NCBI RefSeq assembly: GCF_022179245.1
Contig: NZ_BPQM01000079.1
Coordinates: 1-36,302 of the forward strand
DNA: 36,302 nucleotides
Reading direction: 5' to 3'
Origin: Methylobacterium gregans
GTDB lineage: Bacteria > Pseudomonadota > Alphaproteobacteria > Rhizobiales > Beijerinckiaceae
The translations under genes were made by a program, and so were the position numbers. Below, piece by piece: positions 17,234 through 25,965 of this stretch. Under the pieces are notes generated by a model, which saw only the letters and a list, made by a program, of their open reading frames with translations, had not been told where the DNA came from and did not search any database. How positions within the stretch are numbered: the stretch's first letter is position 1; every line of letters starts with the position of its first letter.

Positions 17234-17264
17234 ACCACAGCATCCGCATCCGGGAAGATCCGAC

Positions 17265-17618
17265 ATGCAGACACCATCGTCCGAGGTTCCAGCCGGGCGG
17301 ACCAACCGCTTCGAGGACCGGCTCGCGCGCAGCGGCGGCCCGAACGCCCGGCGGCGTCGCGGTGCACTGCGGCCAGACGAGGCTGGACGGCGCGGGCTCG
17401 GCTGGAAGGCTTGGCTCGTGATCGACGCGGTGGGCCTCGCCCTGTTCCTAGCGGTGATCGTGCTCTGGCCGCCGCTCAGCGCCTGCCGCGAGAAGGCGCG
17501 CGAATACGGTCTCTACACGGGCGACACGATCGAGAAATGCACCCGCCGCGGCCTCGCCGAGCGCTTCGAGCGGGCGGACCAGCGCGTCAAGATGCTGATC
17601 CGCGGCTCGGGCGGCTGA
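17265..17618 (+). CDS. Small single-TM protein of unknown function
   Basis: A 117-residue protein I do not recognise. It has a basic, polar N-terminal half (NRFEDRLARSGGPNARRRRG), one membrane segment at about residues 50-70 (AWLVIDAVGLALFLAVIVLW), and a C-terminal domain with two cysteines (LSACREKAREYGLYTGDTIE, KCTRRGLAERFERADQRVK). The layout (charged N-terminus, TM, small Cys-pair tail) mirrors the preceding 103-residue protein, 31 bp upstream on the same strand. It converges on ftfL with about 40 bp between the stops. No function can be assigned. Confidence 0.65.
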   Translation: MQTPSSEVPAGRTNRFEDRLARSGGPNARRRRGALRPDEAGRRGLGWKAWLVIDAVGLALFLAVIVLWPPLSACREKAREYGLYTGDTIEKCTRRGLAERFERADQRVKMLIRGSGG

Positions 17619-17661
17619 GGCCCGAGCCGCAGAGGAGCTTTGCCTCAGACCAGGCTTCGCC

Positions 17662-19335
17662 TCAGAACAGTCCGTCGATCTGCCCGTTCGCGTCGAGGCG
17701 GATCGTGTCGGCCGCCGGGACCTTGGGCAGGCCCGGCATGGTCATGATCTCCCCGCAGATCACCACCACGAAGCCGGCACCGGCCGAGAGCCGCACGTCG
17801 CGGACCCCGACGATGTGGCCGTCCGGCGCGCCGATCAGCGTCGGGTCGGTCGAGAACGAGTACTGGGTCTTGGCCATGCAGACCGGCAGGTTGCCGTAGC
17901 CCTCCTTCTCGAAGGCGGCGAGCTTCTGGGCGGCCTTCGACTCGATCTGGATGTCGGCCGCGCCGTAGAGCTTGGTCGCGATCGCCTTGATCTTGTCGGT
18001 GAGCTTGGACTCGGTCTCGTACGTGTAGGTGATCGGCCGGGCCCCGCCCTCCGAGAGGCGCACCACCGCGCGGGCCAGATCCTCGGCTCCGGCACCGCCA
18101 TCCGCCCAGTGCTTGCAGGTGATGGCCTCGACGCCGAGCCGCTCGCTGCAGAGCTCCTTGAGCCGGGCGTGCTCCGCGTCGGTGTCGGCGTAGAAGTGGT
18201 TGACCGCCACCACCACCGGCAGGCCGAAATTGCGCACGTTGGTGACGTGCCGGGCGAGGTTGGCGAAGCCCCGCTCCAGGGCCTCGATGTTCTCAGCCCC
18301 GAGATCCTTCTTGTTGACGCCGCCGTGCATCTTGAGGGCGCGGACCGTCGCCACGATCACCACCGCGGACGGGCTGATCCCGGCCTGCCGGCACTTGATG
18401 TCGAGGAACTTCTCCGCCCCGAGATCGGCGCCGAAGCCCGCTTCCGTCACCGTGTAGTCGGCGAGCCGGAGACCCGCCCGGGTGGCGATCACCGAGTTGC
18501 AGCCGTGGGCGATGTTGGCGAAGGGGCCGCCGTGGATGAGGGCGGGGTTGCCCTCCAGCGTTTGCACGAGGTTCGGCTGCAGCGCGTCCTTCAAGAGCAC
18601 GGTCATGGCGCCCGTGGCCTTGACGTCCTTCAGCGTGACGAGCTTGCGGTCGCGGGTCTCGGCGATGACGATACGGCCGAGCCGCTCCTCGAGATCTTCG
18701 AGGTTCTTAGCGAGGCAGAACACCGCCATCACTTCGGAGGCCACCGTGATGTCGAACCCGTCCTCGCGCGGGAAGCCGTTGGCCACGCCCCCGAGCGACT
18801 GAGTGATCTGGCGCAGCGCCCGGTCGTTCATATCGACGACGCGGCGCCAGAAGATGCGGCGCACGTCGATGTTGAGCTCGTTGGCCCAGTAGACGTGGTT
18901 GTCGATCAGCGCGGCCGCGAGGCTGTGGGCCGAGGTGATGGCGTGGAAGTCGCCGGTGAAGTGCAGGTTGATCTGCTCCATCGGCACGACCTGCGCCTTG
19001 CCGCCGCCGGCCGCGCCCCCCTTCATACCGAAGCAGGGGCCGAGCGAGGGCTCGCGCAGGCAGATCATGGTCTTCTGGCCGATGCGGTTCAGCGCGTCGC
19101 CGAGGCCCACTGTCGTGGTGGTCTTGCCCTCGCCCGCGGGCGTCGGCGAGATCGCCGTGACGAGCACGAGCTTGCCCTCGGGCCGCCCCTCCAGGCCGGC
19201 GATGAAGCCGTGGTCGAGCTTGGCGATGTGCTTCCCGTAATTATGCAGGGCCTCGTCCGGGATGCCGAGCGTCTCGGCCACCTCCGCGATCGGCTTCAGG
19301 GTGGCGGCGCGCGCAATCTCGATGTCTGACGGCAT
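17662..19335 (-). CDS. ftfL: Formate-tetrahydrofolate ligase
   Basis: Joins formate to tetrahydrofolate using ATP, giving 10-formyl-THF. In methylotrophs it is the entry of formate carbon to the serine cycle. The 557-residue protein has the ATP loop [19 protein letters not shown] at about residues 65-83, [19 protein letters not shown], and the downstream blocks [15 protein letters not shown] and [14 protein letters not shown]; all are diagnostic. The ATG at 19335 gives the family length and starts [19 protein letters not shown]; an upstream extension to 19392 is unlikely. It stands alone on the minus strand. Its upstream region contains an AT-rich dyad about 165 bp from the start, a candidate operator. 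The symbol could equally be fhs. Confidence 0.97.
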   Translation of the reverse strand: MPSDIEIARAATLKPIAEVAETLGIPDEALHNYGKHIAKLDHGFIAGLEGRPEGKLVLVTAISPTPAGEGKTTTTVGLGDALNRIGQKTMICLREPSLGPCFGMKGGAAGGGKAQVVPMEQINLHFTGDFHAITSAHSLAAALIDNHVYWANELNIDVRRIFWRRVVDMNDRALRQITQSLGGVANGFPREDGFDITVASEVMAVFCLAKNLEDLEERLGRIVIAETRDRKLVTLKDVKATGAMTVLLKDALQPNLVQTLEGNPALIHGGPFANIAHGCNSVIATRAGLRLADYTVTEAGFGADLGAEKFLDIKCRQAGISPSAVVIVATVRALKMHGGVNKKDLGAENIEALERGFANLARHVTNVRNFGLPVVVAVNHFYADTDAEHARLKELCSERLGVEAITCKHWADGGAGAEDLARAVVRLSEGGARPITYTYETESKLTDKIKAIATKLYGAADIQIESKAAQKLAAFEKEGYGNLPVCMAKTQYSFSTDPTLIGAPDGHIVGVRDVRLSAGAGFVVVICGEIMTMPGLPKVPAADTIRLDANGQIDGLF

Positions 19336-19500
19336 GGTTTCCTCACCCTGAGTGGCGCGGGCGCGCCGCAAGGCGTTCGTCGCGTCCCGCACGAGATCCC
19401 CGCCGGCTTTTGCCGTGCGGGCGCGGCGCGACCAAGCCCGAGCCGGGCCCGATCGGCGCGCTATCCCGGTAGTTTAGCGGCAAGCCAAGGTGAAAAGCCC

Positions 19501-19516
19501 GTCGAAATTTTTCGAC
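19501..19516. promoter_or_regulatory. AT-rich dyad upstream of ftfL
   Basis: GTCGAAA-TT-TTTCGAC is a perfect 7-bp inverted repeat with a 2-nt centre, followed on the right by the AT-rich ACAAAATATCTTTCGTGATC. It lies about 165 bp upstream of the ftfL start in otherwise GC-rich DNA. It could be an operator for ftfL (C1 metabolism is regulated) or part of a promoter; no specific factor can be named from sequence. Confidence 0.35.
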
Positions 19517-19580
19517 TGGCCCACAAAATATCTTTCGTGATCATGCCTGCCGTGAAGAAGCCTTTGTCGGCTCCCGTCCC

Positions 19581-19814
19581 TCAGCCCGTCATCGCGGTCG
19601 CGGTATAGCCGGCCTTGCCCAGGGCCTCTGCGATGGCGAGGCTCTGGGCGCTCGTCCGGATCGCGACGCGCTCGCCCGCCCGGTCGACCTCGACCGCGGC
19701 CTCCGGGTCGAGCCGGCGGACCGTGCGCCGCACCGCCTCGGCGCAGCCGTCGCAGGTCATGCCCTCGACGCGCATCAGCAAGTCGGTCCTCTCGTCCATG
19801 CGGCTCTCGTCCAT
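19581..19814 (-). CDS. Heavy-metal-associated (copper chaperone-like) protein
   Basis: A 77-residue ferredoxin-like-fold metal-binding protein of the HMA/CopZ family. The metal site is in EGMTCDGCAEAVRRTVRRLD (two cysteines in the pattern GMxCxxC), and the C-terminus KAGYTATAMTG is typical. It should bind Cu(I) and pass it to a P-type ATPase or regulator; no such partner is in the window. The ATG at 19814 has AGGAG 8 nt upstream, so I prefer it to the ATG at 19799. It lies between ftfL and a REP-like repeat. Confidence 0.82.
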   Translation of the reverse strand: MDESRMDERTDLLMRVEGMTCDGCAEAVRRTVRRLDPEAAVEVDRAGERVAIRTSAQSLAIAEALGKAGYTATAMTG

Positions 19815-19934
19815 GCGGCGGCTCCTGGCATCGAGTTGCGGCGTGCATCCCCGTCAGGCCTGCATCTCGGAGTCCCGGCCCGCTCTGGCAAGGGCGGGCG
19901 ATCGCATAAGGGCAGCGCCTGCTCCCCCGCCGCC

Positions 19935-19972
19935 GTCCCGGGGCCGCGAAGCGGAGCCCAGGATCCAAGAAC
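19935..19972. repeat. REP-like intergenic repeat, degenerate copy
   Basis: This stretch has the layout GTCCCGGGGC, a short GCG/CGC core (CGCGAAGCG) and GAGCCCAGGATCCA. It resembles the 'GTCATTCCGGG ... CCCGGAATCCA' palindromic intergenic repeats of Rhizobiales, with some decay. It lies beside a better preserved copy in opposite orientation. It is non-coding between the HMA gene and yqgE. Confidence 0.5.
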
Positions 19973-20003
19973 ACCGAGAATGCCGACCCTGACGATGCGG
20001 CGG

Positions 20004-20046
20004 TCATGGATTCCGGGCTCGCTCGGCGAGCGTCCCGGAATGACGG
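20004..20046. repeat. REP-like palindromic repeat (strong hairpin)
   Basis: ATTCCGGG (20010-20017) pairs with CCCGGAAT (20034-20041), and inside it CGCTC (20020-20024) pairs with GAGCG (20028-20032) around a GGC loop. The TGGATTCCGGG/CCCGGAATGAC ends are typical of a dispersed intergenic repeat in Rhizobiales. It lies about 20 bp past the yqgE stop, so it may also act as a transcript-end hairpin. Confidence 0.6.
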
Positions 20047-20064
20047 TGGAGAGAGCCGGATCGC

Positions 20065-20667
20065 TCAGGCGCGGCCGACGCTGCCCGAGAGCATGGCCGG
20101 GTCGATGCCGATGCCGCGCAGCGCCCGCTCGTACTTGGCGTCGAGGTCGGTGTTGAAGATCAGCGCCGGGTCGGCCGGGCAGTTCAGCCAGCCGTTGGCC
20201 ATGATCTCGCTCTCGAGCTGGCCCGCCTGCCAGCCGGCGTAGCCGAGCGCCAGCACGGCGCTCGCCGGGCCCGCGCCGCTCGCGATGGCGCGCAGGATCT
20301 CGACCGTCGCGGTCAGGCAGATGCCCTCGTCGATGATCAGCGTGGACTGGTCGATGTGGAAGTCGTCGGTGTGCAGCACGAAGCCGCGCCGCCCCTCGAC
20401 GGGCCCGCCCATCAGCACCGGCATGTGGCCGACGCGCTCGCGCAGGCGGATGGCGTCCGCCTCCTGCGCCACGTCGAGCTGCAGCAGGAGGTCGGGCATC
20501 GAGAGGTCGGTGACCGGCTTGTTGACGATGATGCCCATCGCCCCGTCCGCCGAGTGGGCGCAGACGTAGATAACCGAGCGGGCGAAGCGCTCGTCCGTCA
20601 TCCCCGGCATCGCCACCAGGAACTGGCCGTCGAGATAGGAAGGGGCGCCGGACGGGGGCATCTGCAT
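20065..20667 (-). CDS. yqgE: YqgE/AlgH family protein (UPF0301)
   Basis: A 200-residue cytoplasmic protein of the YqgE/AlgH family, whose biochemical function is not settled. Diagnostic blocks are [57 protein letters not shown] and [16 protein letters not shown]. The ATG at 20667 gives the typical length. It diverges from the peroxiredoxin gene with about 150 bp between starts. In many bacteria yqgE is next to the Holliday-junction resolvase yqgF; that is not so here. Confidence 0.92.
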   Translation of the reverse strand: MQMPPSGAPSYLDGQFLVAMPGMTDERFARSVIYVCAHSADGAMGIIVNKPVTDLSMPDLLLQLDVAQEADAIRLRERVGHMPVLMGGPVEGRRGFVLHTDDFHIDQSTLIIDEGICLTATVEILRAIASGAGPASAVLALGYAGWQAGQLESEIMANGWLNCPADPALIFNTDLDAKYERALRGIGIDPAMLSGSVGRA

Positions 20668-20819
20668 GGCACCATGCTACGCCCTGCCCGACCTTTGTCC
20701 AGCAGACAAAACGCGCGCCGGGTCGGCGTCGGCGAAGGCGCCTCGACAGCCGCGCCCCCTGGCCCTAGTTCAACGGCGAACCGCGCAAGCGTGGCAGTTT
20801 CGAGACGACGGAGACGGCG

Positions 20820-21299
20820 ATGATTCAGGTCGGCGATCACCTGCCCCAGGCGACGTTCCGCGTGAACGGCCCGGACGGCCCCCTGGCCAAGACCACGGAC
20901 GACGTGTTCAAGGGCCGCCGCGTCGTGCTGGTCGGCGTGCCGGGTGCCTTCACCCCGAGCTGCCACCGCAATCACCTGCCGGGCTTCGTCACGCATCGGG
21001 ACGAGATCCTGGGCCGTGGCGTGGACGCGATCGCCGTCACCTCCGTCAACGACGTCTTCGTGCTCGACGCCTGGGCCAAGGCCAGCGGCGCTGAGGGCAT
21101 CGAGTTCCTGGCGGACGGCAACGCGGATTTCGCGCGTGCGATCGGCCTGGAGATGGACGGTACCGGCTTCGGCCTCGGCATCCGCTCGAAGCGCTACGCC
21201 GCGCTGATCGAGGATGGCGTGGTGCGGGTGCTCAACGTCGAGGAATCCCCCTCGAAGGCGGAGGCCTCCGGCGCCGAGGCTCTCCTCAAGGTGATCTGA
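20820..21299 (+). CDS. Prx5-type 1-Cys peroxiredoxin
   Basis: A 159-residue peroxidase of the AhpC/TSA superfamily, Prx5 subgroup, which reduces hydrogen peroxide and organic peroxides. The peroxidatic cysteine is Cys48 in VPGAFTPSCHRNHLPGF, followed by VNDVFVLDAWAK. It is the only cysteine in the protein, so the enzyme is 1-Cys and must be recycled by an external thiol such as glutathione/glutaredoxin; here no glutaredoxin domain is fused. The ATG at 20820 is preceded by GACGGAGACGGCG. It diverges from yqgE. A GC hairpin follows the stop. Confidence 0.92.
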   Translation: MIQVGDHLPQATFRVNGPDGPLAKTTDDVFKGRRVVLVGVPGAFTPSCHRNHLPGFVTHRDEILGRGVDAIAVTSVNDVFVLDAWAKASGAEGIEFLADGNADFARAIGLEMDGTGFGLGIRSKRYAALIEDGVVRVLNVEESPSKAEASGAEALLKVI

Positions 21300-21311
21300 G
21301 GCGTGAGCCCC

Positions 21312-21329
21312 GGGGCGCTGCGCCGCCCC
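21312..21329 (+). terminator. GC hairpin after the peroxiredoxin gene
   Basis: GGGGCG (21312-21317) pairs with CGCCCC (21324-21329) around a 6-nt loop, 13 bp past the stop codon. There is no T-run after it, so it may stabilise the transcript end rather than be a classical intrinsic terminator. Confidence 0.3.
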
Positions 21330-21400
21330 GACCCGCCCTCGAATGGCCACGTTCGGGTTGCGACGTCCGGTTGAACCGCAACCGAACGGGATCCGAACGC

Positions 21401-22042
21401 GTGTCCTTCCTACACGATCTGCCGATCGCGGATCTGATCGCGAGCTACGGCTATATCGCGATCTTCGCGATCATCACCCTGGAGAGCGCGGGCGTGCCGA
21501 TGCCCGGCGAGACGGCCCTGATCTCCTCGGCGGTCTACGCGGGCAGCACCGGTCAGCTCAATATCGGCCTGATCGTCCTGGCGGCTGCCTCGGCCGCCAT
21601 CCTCGGCGACAATCTTGGCTACTGGGCGGGGCGCCGCTGGGGCATGCCCCTGCTGCTGCGCTACGGCCACCTCATCGCCCTCGACCACGGCCGGCTCAAG
21701 CTCGGCCAGTACCTGTTCCGCGAGCATGGGGGCAAGATCGTGTTCTTCGGCCGCTTCACCGCGATGCTGAGGGCCTACGCGGCGGTGCTCGCGGGCGTGA
21801 ACCAGCTCGATGCCCGGCGCTTCATGCTGTTCAACGGGCTCGGCGGCGTGATCTGGGCGGGCGTGATGGGAATCGGCTCGTATCTGTGCGGCCGCTCGAT
21901 CGAGAAGGTCGCCGGGCCCGTCGGCCTCGCGCTGCTCGCCGTGGTGATCTTCGGCGGCCTCGCGCTCTGGCTGTTCGTGCGCCGCCACGAAACCCGCCTC
22001 CGGGCGCAGGCTGAGGCCGCGATCCCGGGACCGCTGGCCTGA
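21401..22042 (+). CDS. DedA-family membrane protein
   Basis: A 213-residue inner-membrane protein of the DedA/SNARE-associated family. Members act in lipid carrier or phospholipid flipping and in membrane homeostasis. Typical features are the N-terminal YGYIAIFAIITLESAGVPMP, then GETALISSA, the re-entrant-loop region DNLGYWAGRRWG, and the basic motif FFGRFTAMLRAYAAVLAGV (the conserved FxGR..P/A..R pattern). Several C-terminal membrane segments end in an arginine-rich tail. I use the GTG at 21401 (VSFLHDLPIADL) because the upstream TTG at 21371 adds an atypical polar extension. It converges on rnhA. Confidence 0.88.
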   Translation: MSFLHDLPIADLIASYGYIAIFAIITLESAGVPMPGETALISSAVYAGSTGQLNIGLIVLAAASAAILGDNLGYWAGRRWGMPLLLRYGHLIALDHGRLKLGQYLFREHGGKIVFFGRFTAMLRAYAAVLAGVNQLDARRFMLFNGLGGVIWAGVMGIGSYLCGRSIEKVAGPVGLALLAVVIFGGLALWLFVRRHETRLRAQAEAAIPGPLA

Positions 22043-22055
22043 AGGGAGCCCCGCG

Positions 22056-22526
22056 CTAGCGCCGCTTACGGAACGGCGCCATCGCGGCGACCGCCAGCGC
22101 GTCGACCCGGTTGTTGAGCGGGTCGCTGGCGTGGCCTTTCACCCAGTGCCAGACCACCGCGTGGCGCTGGCGCGCCGCGTCGATGCGGCGCCAGAGATCC
22201 TCGTTCTTCACGGGCTTGCGGTCGGCGGTGAGCCAGCCGCGCGCCTTCCAGCCGTGGATCCACGCGGTCACGCCCTGGCGCAGGTACTGCGAGTCGGTGA
22301 AGAGATCGACCCGGCAGGGCCGCTTCAGGGCCTCGAGAGCCTCGATCGCCGCGAGAAGCTCCATGCGGTTGTTGGTGGTGTGGGCCTCCCCGCCCGAGAT
22401 CTCCCGCTCCTGATCGCCGTAGAGCAGGATCGCACCCCAGCCGCCGGGGCCGGGATTTCCCGAGCAGGCACCGTCCGTGTAGATGCGCACGCTGGCGGGC
22501 GCGCCGGCTTCGGCCGGGCCGCTCAT
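22056..22526 (-). CDS. rnhA: Ribonuclease HI
   Basis: Cleaves the RNA strand of RNA-DNA hybrids, removing primers and R-loops. The four catalytic acids are in place: Asp18 ([17 protein letters not shown]), Glu56 (NNRMELLA), Asp78 (LFTDSQY) and Asp142 (NNRVDALA), with His132 in VKGHASD. The 156-residue length is normal and the ATG at 22526 is clear. It starts 1 nt after the thrB stop (TGA-G-ATG), so the two are coupled. The thrB-rnhA pairing, downstream of ispH, is conserved in Rhizobiales. Confidence 0.96.
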   Translation of the reverse strand: MSGPAEAGAPASVRIYTDGACSGNPGPGGWGAILLYGDQEREISGGEAHTTNNRMELLAAIEALEALKRPCRVDLFTDSQYLRQGVTAWIHGWKARGWLTADRKPVKNEDLWRRIDAARQRHAVVWHWVKGHASDPLNNRVDALAVAAMAPFRKRR

Positions 22527-22527
22527 C

Positions 22528-23493
22528 TCAGGCGCGTCCGTAGTCGCGGGCGTCGCTGGCCTGCCGGTGGAAGGCGAGGCGGCGGTCGTACTCGCGCGGG
22601 TCCTTCGGCTGCACCAGGGCCCCCGGCGGCACGTTGAGCCAGTCGACCAGCCGGGTCAGCATGAAGCGCAGAGCCGCCCCGCGGGCGAGGATCGGCAGGG
22701 CCGCGACCTCGGCGGCCTCCAGCGGCCGCACCGCCTCGTAGCCGGCGATCAGGGCGGCGGCCATGTCCTTGCGGAACGTCCGGCCCGCATCCTCGAAGCA
22801 CCACGCGTTGAGGCAGATCGCGAGGTCGTACGCGAAGGCGTCCGTGCAGGCGAAGTAGAAGTCGATCAGGCCCGACAGCGCGTCGCCGATGAAGAACACG
22901 TTGTCGGTGAAGAGGTCGGCGTGGATCACCCCGCCCGGCAGCCCGGTCGGCCAGGCAGATTCCAGCAGCGCGAGGTCGGTGCGGGTGCGCGCGGAGAGGC
23001 CCGGCGAGACCCCGTCGGCCTGACCCTCGGCCTGCGCGAAGAGCGGCCCCCAGGCGCCGACCGAGAGGCTGTTGGCGCGCGTCATGCCGAAGTCGCGCCC
23101 CGCCGCGTGCAACTCGGCCAGGGCCTTGCCCAGGGCCGCGCAATGGTCGACCCCCGGCGCCTTGACCGAGACGCCCTCCAGGAAGGTCACGATCACCGCC
23201 CGCCGGCCGCAGAGGCGCCCCAGGGCCTCGCCCGCGCGGTTGCGCACCGGCTGCGGGCAGGCGAGCCCCCGGCGCGCGAGGTGCTCCATCAGGTTGAGGA
23301 AGAAGGGCAGGTCCCCCTCGTTCACCCGCTTCTCGTAGAGAGTGAGGATGAAGTTGCCGCGCGTCGTGTGCAGGAAGAAGTTGGTGTTCTCGACGCCCTC
23401 GGCGATGCCCTTGTAGGAGAGCAGGGTGCCGATCTCGTAGGCGGCCAGGAAGGCGCTCAGCTCCGCGTCGGGTACCTCGGTGTAGACGGCCAC
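22528..23493 (-). CDS. thrB: Homoserine kinase (APH-fold, ThrB type II)
   Basis: Phosphorylates homoserine in threonine biosynthesis. This is the aminoglycoside-phosphotransferase-fold form found in many Proteobacteria, not the GHMP form of E. coli. The 321-residue protein starts [20 protein letters not shown] and shows [20 protein letters not shown], the catalytic loop [14 protein letters not shown] (the H-x-D...N pattern) and the metal-binding [19 protein letters not shown]. These are diagnostic of ThrB2. It lies between ispH and rnhA on the minus strand, with a hairpin in the 100-bp gap to ispH, so it may have its own promoter or partial read-through. Confidence 0.94.
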   Translation of the reverse strand: MAVYTEVPDAELSAFLAAYEIGTLLSYKGIAEGVENTNFFLHTTRGNFILTLYEKRVNEGDLPFFLNLMEHLARRGLACPQPVRNRAGEALGRLCGRRAVIVTFLEGVSVKAPGVDHCAALGKALAELHAAGRDFGMTRANSLSVGAWGPLFAQAEGQADGVSPGLSARTRTDLALLESAWPTGLPGGVIHADLFTDNVFFIGDALSGLIDFYFACTDAFAYDLAICLNAWCFEDAGRTFRKDMAAALIAGYEAVRPLEAAEVAALPILARGAALRFMLTRLVDWLNVPPGALVQPKDPREYDRRLAFHRQASDARDYGRA

Positions 23494-23534
23494 GCGCTGC
23501 GCTCGTTCGGTTGGGATGCGTCCATACGGAAGAA

Positions 23535-23553
23535 GGGCGCCGGTCGGGCGCCC
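23535..23553 (-). terminator. Hairpin between ispH and thrB
   Basis: On the minus strand GGGCGCC and GGCGCCC form a 7-bp GC stem around a 5-nt loop, followed by TTCTTCC. It lies about 40 bp past the ispH stop and 40 bp before the thrB start. The pyrimidine run is imperfect, so it is a possible attenuating or partial terminator of ispH. Confidence 0.4.
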
Positions 23554-23593
23554 CTCGAAAGACCGTGCCCTGCGGGCGTGTGGGCCGCGCCGC

Positions 23594-24598
23594 CTACTCG
23601 GCGGCGGCGGCCTCGCTGCGCAGCTCGCGCGGCAGCGGGAACACCATGTCCTCGACCACCGTGGAGACGGTGTCGACGGTGACGTCGTAGCGGGCCGCGA
23701 AGGCGTCGATGATCTCCTCGACCAGCACCTCGGGCGCCGAGGCGCCGGCGGTGAGGCCGAGCTTCTTCACGCCCTCGAAGGCCGGCCAGTCGATCTCCTC
23801 GGCGCGCAGCATCAGGCGGGTGATCGGGCAGCCGACGCGCTCGGCGACCTCGCGCAGGCGCTGCGAGTTCGAGGAGTTGGAGGAGCCCACCACGATCAGC
23901 GCGTCGACCAGCGGCGCGATCTGCTTCACCGCCTCCTGGCGGTTGGTGGTGGCGTAGCAGATGTCGTCCTTGTGCGGGCCCGTGATGTTCGGGAACTTCT
24001 GCTTCAGGGCGTCCACGATGTGGCGGGTGTCGTCCACCGAGAGCGTGGTCTGGGTCACCCAAGCGAGGTTGTTGGGGTCCTCGGGGGTCAGCGCCGCGAT
24101 CTGATCGAGATCCTCGACCAGCGTGATCGAGCCCTTGGGCAGCTGGCCCATGGTGCCGACGACCTCGGGATGGCCCGAATGGCCGACGAGCAGCACGTGG
24201 CGCCCGCGCTTGTGGTGGATCTCGGCCTCGCGGTGTACCTTGGTCACCAGGGGGCAGGTGGCGTCGATCGTGGTGAGCCCGCGCTCGACGGCGTTGGCCG
24301 GCACGGTCTTGGCGACGCCGTGGGCGGAGAAGATCACGGGCGCGCCGCTGTCGGGCACCTCGTCGAGCTCGCGCACGAAGACGGCGCCCTTCCGCTTCAG
24401 GCTCTCGACCACGTATTTGTTGTGGACGATCTCGTGCCGGACGTAGACGGGCGGTCCGTAGATCGCGAGAGCGCGCTCGACGACGTCGATGGCGCGCACC
24501 ACGCCGGCGCAGAAGCCGCGCGGTGCCGCGAGCAGGATCTCCAGCGGGGGCTTGGTACCGGCCGCAGCGGCGTCGGGATTCGTGATGTCGGCGCTCAT
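23594..24598 (-). CDS. ispH: 4-hydroxy-3-methylbut-2-enyl diphosphate reductase
   Basis: Last enzyme of the MEP isoprenoid pathway, an iron-sulfur protein making IPP and DMAPP. The three cluster cysteines are visible: Cys30 ([12 protein letters not shown]), Cys115 ([12 protein letters not shown]) and Cys214 ([11 protein letters not shown]). The substrate-binding [13 protein letters not shown] and [10 protein letters not shown] motifs are also present. The ATG at 24598 gives 334 residues and starts [20 protein letters not shown]; an open extension to 24634 is unneeded. It heads the ispH-thrB-rnhA group. Isoprenoids here feed quinones, carotenoids and hopanoids. Confidence 0.97.
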   Translation of the reverse strand: MSADITNPDAAAAGTKPPLEILLAAPRGFCAGVVRAIDVVERALAIYGPPVYVRHEIVHNKYVVESLKRKGAVFVRELDEVPDSGAPVIFSAHGVAKTVPANAVERGLTTIDATCPLVTKVHREAEIHHKRGRHVLLVGHSGHPEVVGTMGQLPKGSITLVEDLDQIAALTPEDPNNLAWVTQTTLSVDDTRHIVDALKQKFPNITGPHKDDICYATTNRQEAVKQIAPLVDALIVVGSSNSSNSQRLREVAERVGCPITRLMLRAEEIDWPAFEGVKKLGLTAGASAPEVLVEEIIDAFAARYDVTVDTVSTVVEDMVFPLPRELRSEAAAAE

Positions 24599-24808
24599 GG
24601 CCCGGATGTGGCGAGGGCAGGCCCGTTCTGTCAACAGGCCGGGCCGTCGAAACCGCTTCCGCGCGGGCGGCGCAGGACACGATTGCGCGGGCCGCGTGGT
24701 CCTGCGGCGACAGACCGGCCGGCTCGCGAACCCGCCTCCTTAATGCATCCGCAAGGTGATGGCGTCTAGCGTGTGCACGCGGCCATCCCGGCCGGCAGAC
24801 GGGCTTCC

Positions 24809-25042
24809 ATGGTGCCGACCGGAGCAGAGCGGACCGGAGCGAGAGAGCGGGGCGGCGCGGAGCCGGGCCGGGTTCATGCCGTCTCGGCCTTCGCGTGCGA
24901 CAGGCGCGGCAGCACGGCCATGGAATACGCGATGATCGGCGCGCTGATCTTCGCGGTCGCCGCCGGAACGATCAAGCTCTACGGCTCGAAGATGAACGAC
25001 GTCTACGCCCGCATCGGGACGACCGCCGCCCAGGTCGATTGA
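24809..25042 (+). CDS. Flp/Fap-type prepilin-like protein
   Basis: A small pilin-like protein of the Flp family (Tad system). The core is RRGSTAMEYAMIGALIFAVA: a processing site G/STAMEYA, then a hydrophobic stretch AMIGALIFAVAAGTIKLYG, as in Flp pilins (E at mature position 5, then Y). The prepilin peptidase should cut after the glycine. From the ATG at 24809 the leader is about 35 residues, longer than the usual 10-25, and rich in R/E/G; a GTG at 24773 would make it longer still. No tad/cpa assembly genes are in the window. It is a lone pilin gene, possibly a minor pilin, or it may function with a tad locus elsewhere. The start is uncertain; the core call is good. Confidence 0.7.
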   Translation: MVPTGAERTGARERGGAEPGRVHAVSAFACDRRGSTAMEYAMIGALIFAVAAGTIKLYGSKMNDVYARIGTTAAQVD

Positions 25043-25068
25043 CGGCGCGCCCTGGCGCGGATGTCTTC

Positions 25069-25803
25069 TCAGGCCTCCCCGGGCTTCGGCGGGCTTCGCC
25101 CCGCCGGCTTCGCGGCGGACGCCTCCGCCGGCGGCCGGGCGGTTCCGCGTCCGGCCTCGTTCCAGAAGGCATCGAACAGGCCCTGCATCGCCCGCACGTT
25201 CTGCTGCTGCACCTCGGCTCCCGTCTGAAGCAGCTGCTGCAGGAGGTCCTGTCCGACGGTCTGCGCGCCAGGCCCGGCGGGAGCCTTGGCGCCGACGCCC
25301 CTGGCGCCCGGCGGCCGCGTCTCGGTCCGGGCCCCACGGCCCGTGGGGCGGGCCGGCTGCGCGGCCTGCGTCTCGGCAGGCGGCAGGAAGGCCTTCATCA
25401 TCTCGATCCAGGCCTGGTTGATCGGGAATCCCCCGGTGGGTTGCGGCGGCTGCGCCGGCTCGCTCGCGGCGGATGCGTTCGCGGGCGGGTTCAGGAGCAT
25501 GTGGACGATGCTCGCCACCACGGCGCCCGCCATCATCGGCAGCATCTGGCGCAGCACCTGCGCGCCGACGCCGCTCGCCATCGAGGCCTGCTGGAGCACC
25601 GCCTGCGTCAGCATCGGTTGGCCGAACAGGTTGGCGAAGCCGGTCGGGTCGTTCGGCCCCATGCGCTGCAGCCCGATCGCGAAGGCCGGCAGGAGGGCTT
25701 CGAGGGCGCGGCGGGTCTGCTCGGGGCTGAGGCCGAACTGCTGGGCCACCCCCTGCATCCCGGCTGCGCCGGGGCCCTGCAGCATGTCGAGCGGGTTGAA
25801 CAT
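25069..25803 (-). CDS. DUF937-type protein of unknown function
   Basis: A 244-residue protein with an N-terminal DUF937-like helical region (MFNPLDMLQGPGAAGMQGVA, QQFGLSPEQTRRALEALLPA, LFGQPMLTQAVLQQASMASG, VLRQMLPMMAGAVVASI). A proline/alanine-rich linker and a helical C-terminal segment (QTVGQDLLQQLLQTGAEVQQ, QNVRAMQGLFDAFWNEAGRG) follow. The C-terminal part resembles polyhydroxyalkanoate-granule phasin-like helices only superficially. The ATG at 25803 begins the conserved region; the open frame upstream to 25965 has low-complexity composition. It lies 162 bp downstream of the antiporter gene, on the same strand. No function is known. Confidence 0.78.
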   Translation of the reverse strand: MFNPLDMLQGPGAAGMQGVAQQFGLSPEQTRRALEALLPAFAIGLQRMGPNDPTGFANLFGQPMLTQAVLQQASMASGVGAQVLRQMLPMMAGAVVASIVHMLLNPPANASAASEPAQPPQPTGGFPINQAWIEMMKAFLPPAETQAAQPARPTGRGARTETRPPGARGVGAKAPAGPGAQTVGQDLLQQLLQTGAEVQQQNVRAMQGLFDAFWNEAGRGTARPPAEASAAKPAGRSPPKPGEA

Positions 25804-25965
25804 GGCCTGAGGCCTCACTGATACCGACGCCGAGCCGGGCTGAACCTTGCCGTGCAGGCCATTCGCCCGGCCCAAAGCGCAAGTCTGCCCTGTCGGGCGC
25901 CCGATAGCCAGAACGCGTGGAGCCGGAACGGGATCGGACCGTGCGGGGAGCCCGGTCATCCTCAC

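Noticed and set aside
17815..19329. Long open frame (504 codons) on the strand opposite ftfL
   Set aside because: Antisense shadow of a high-GC gene: composition is rich in H/R/G/V with no domain pattern, while the minus strand encodes an unmistakable formate-tetrahydrofolate ligase.
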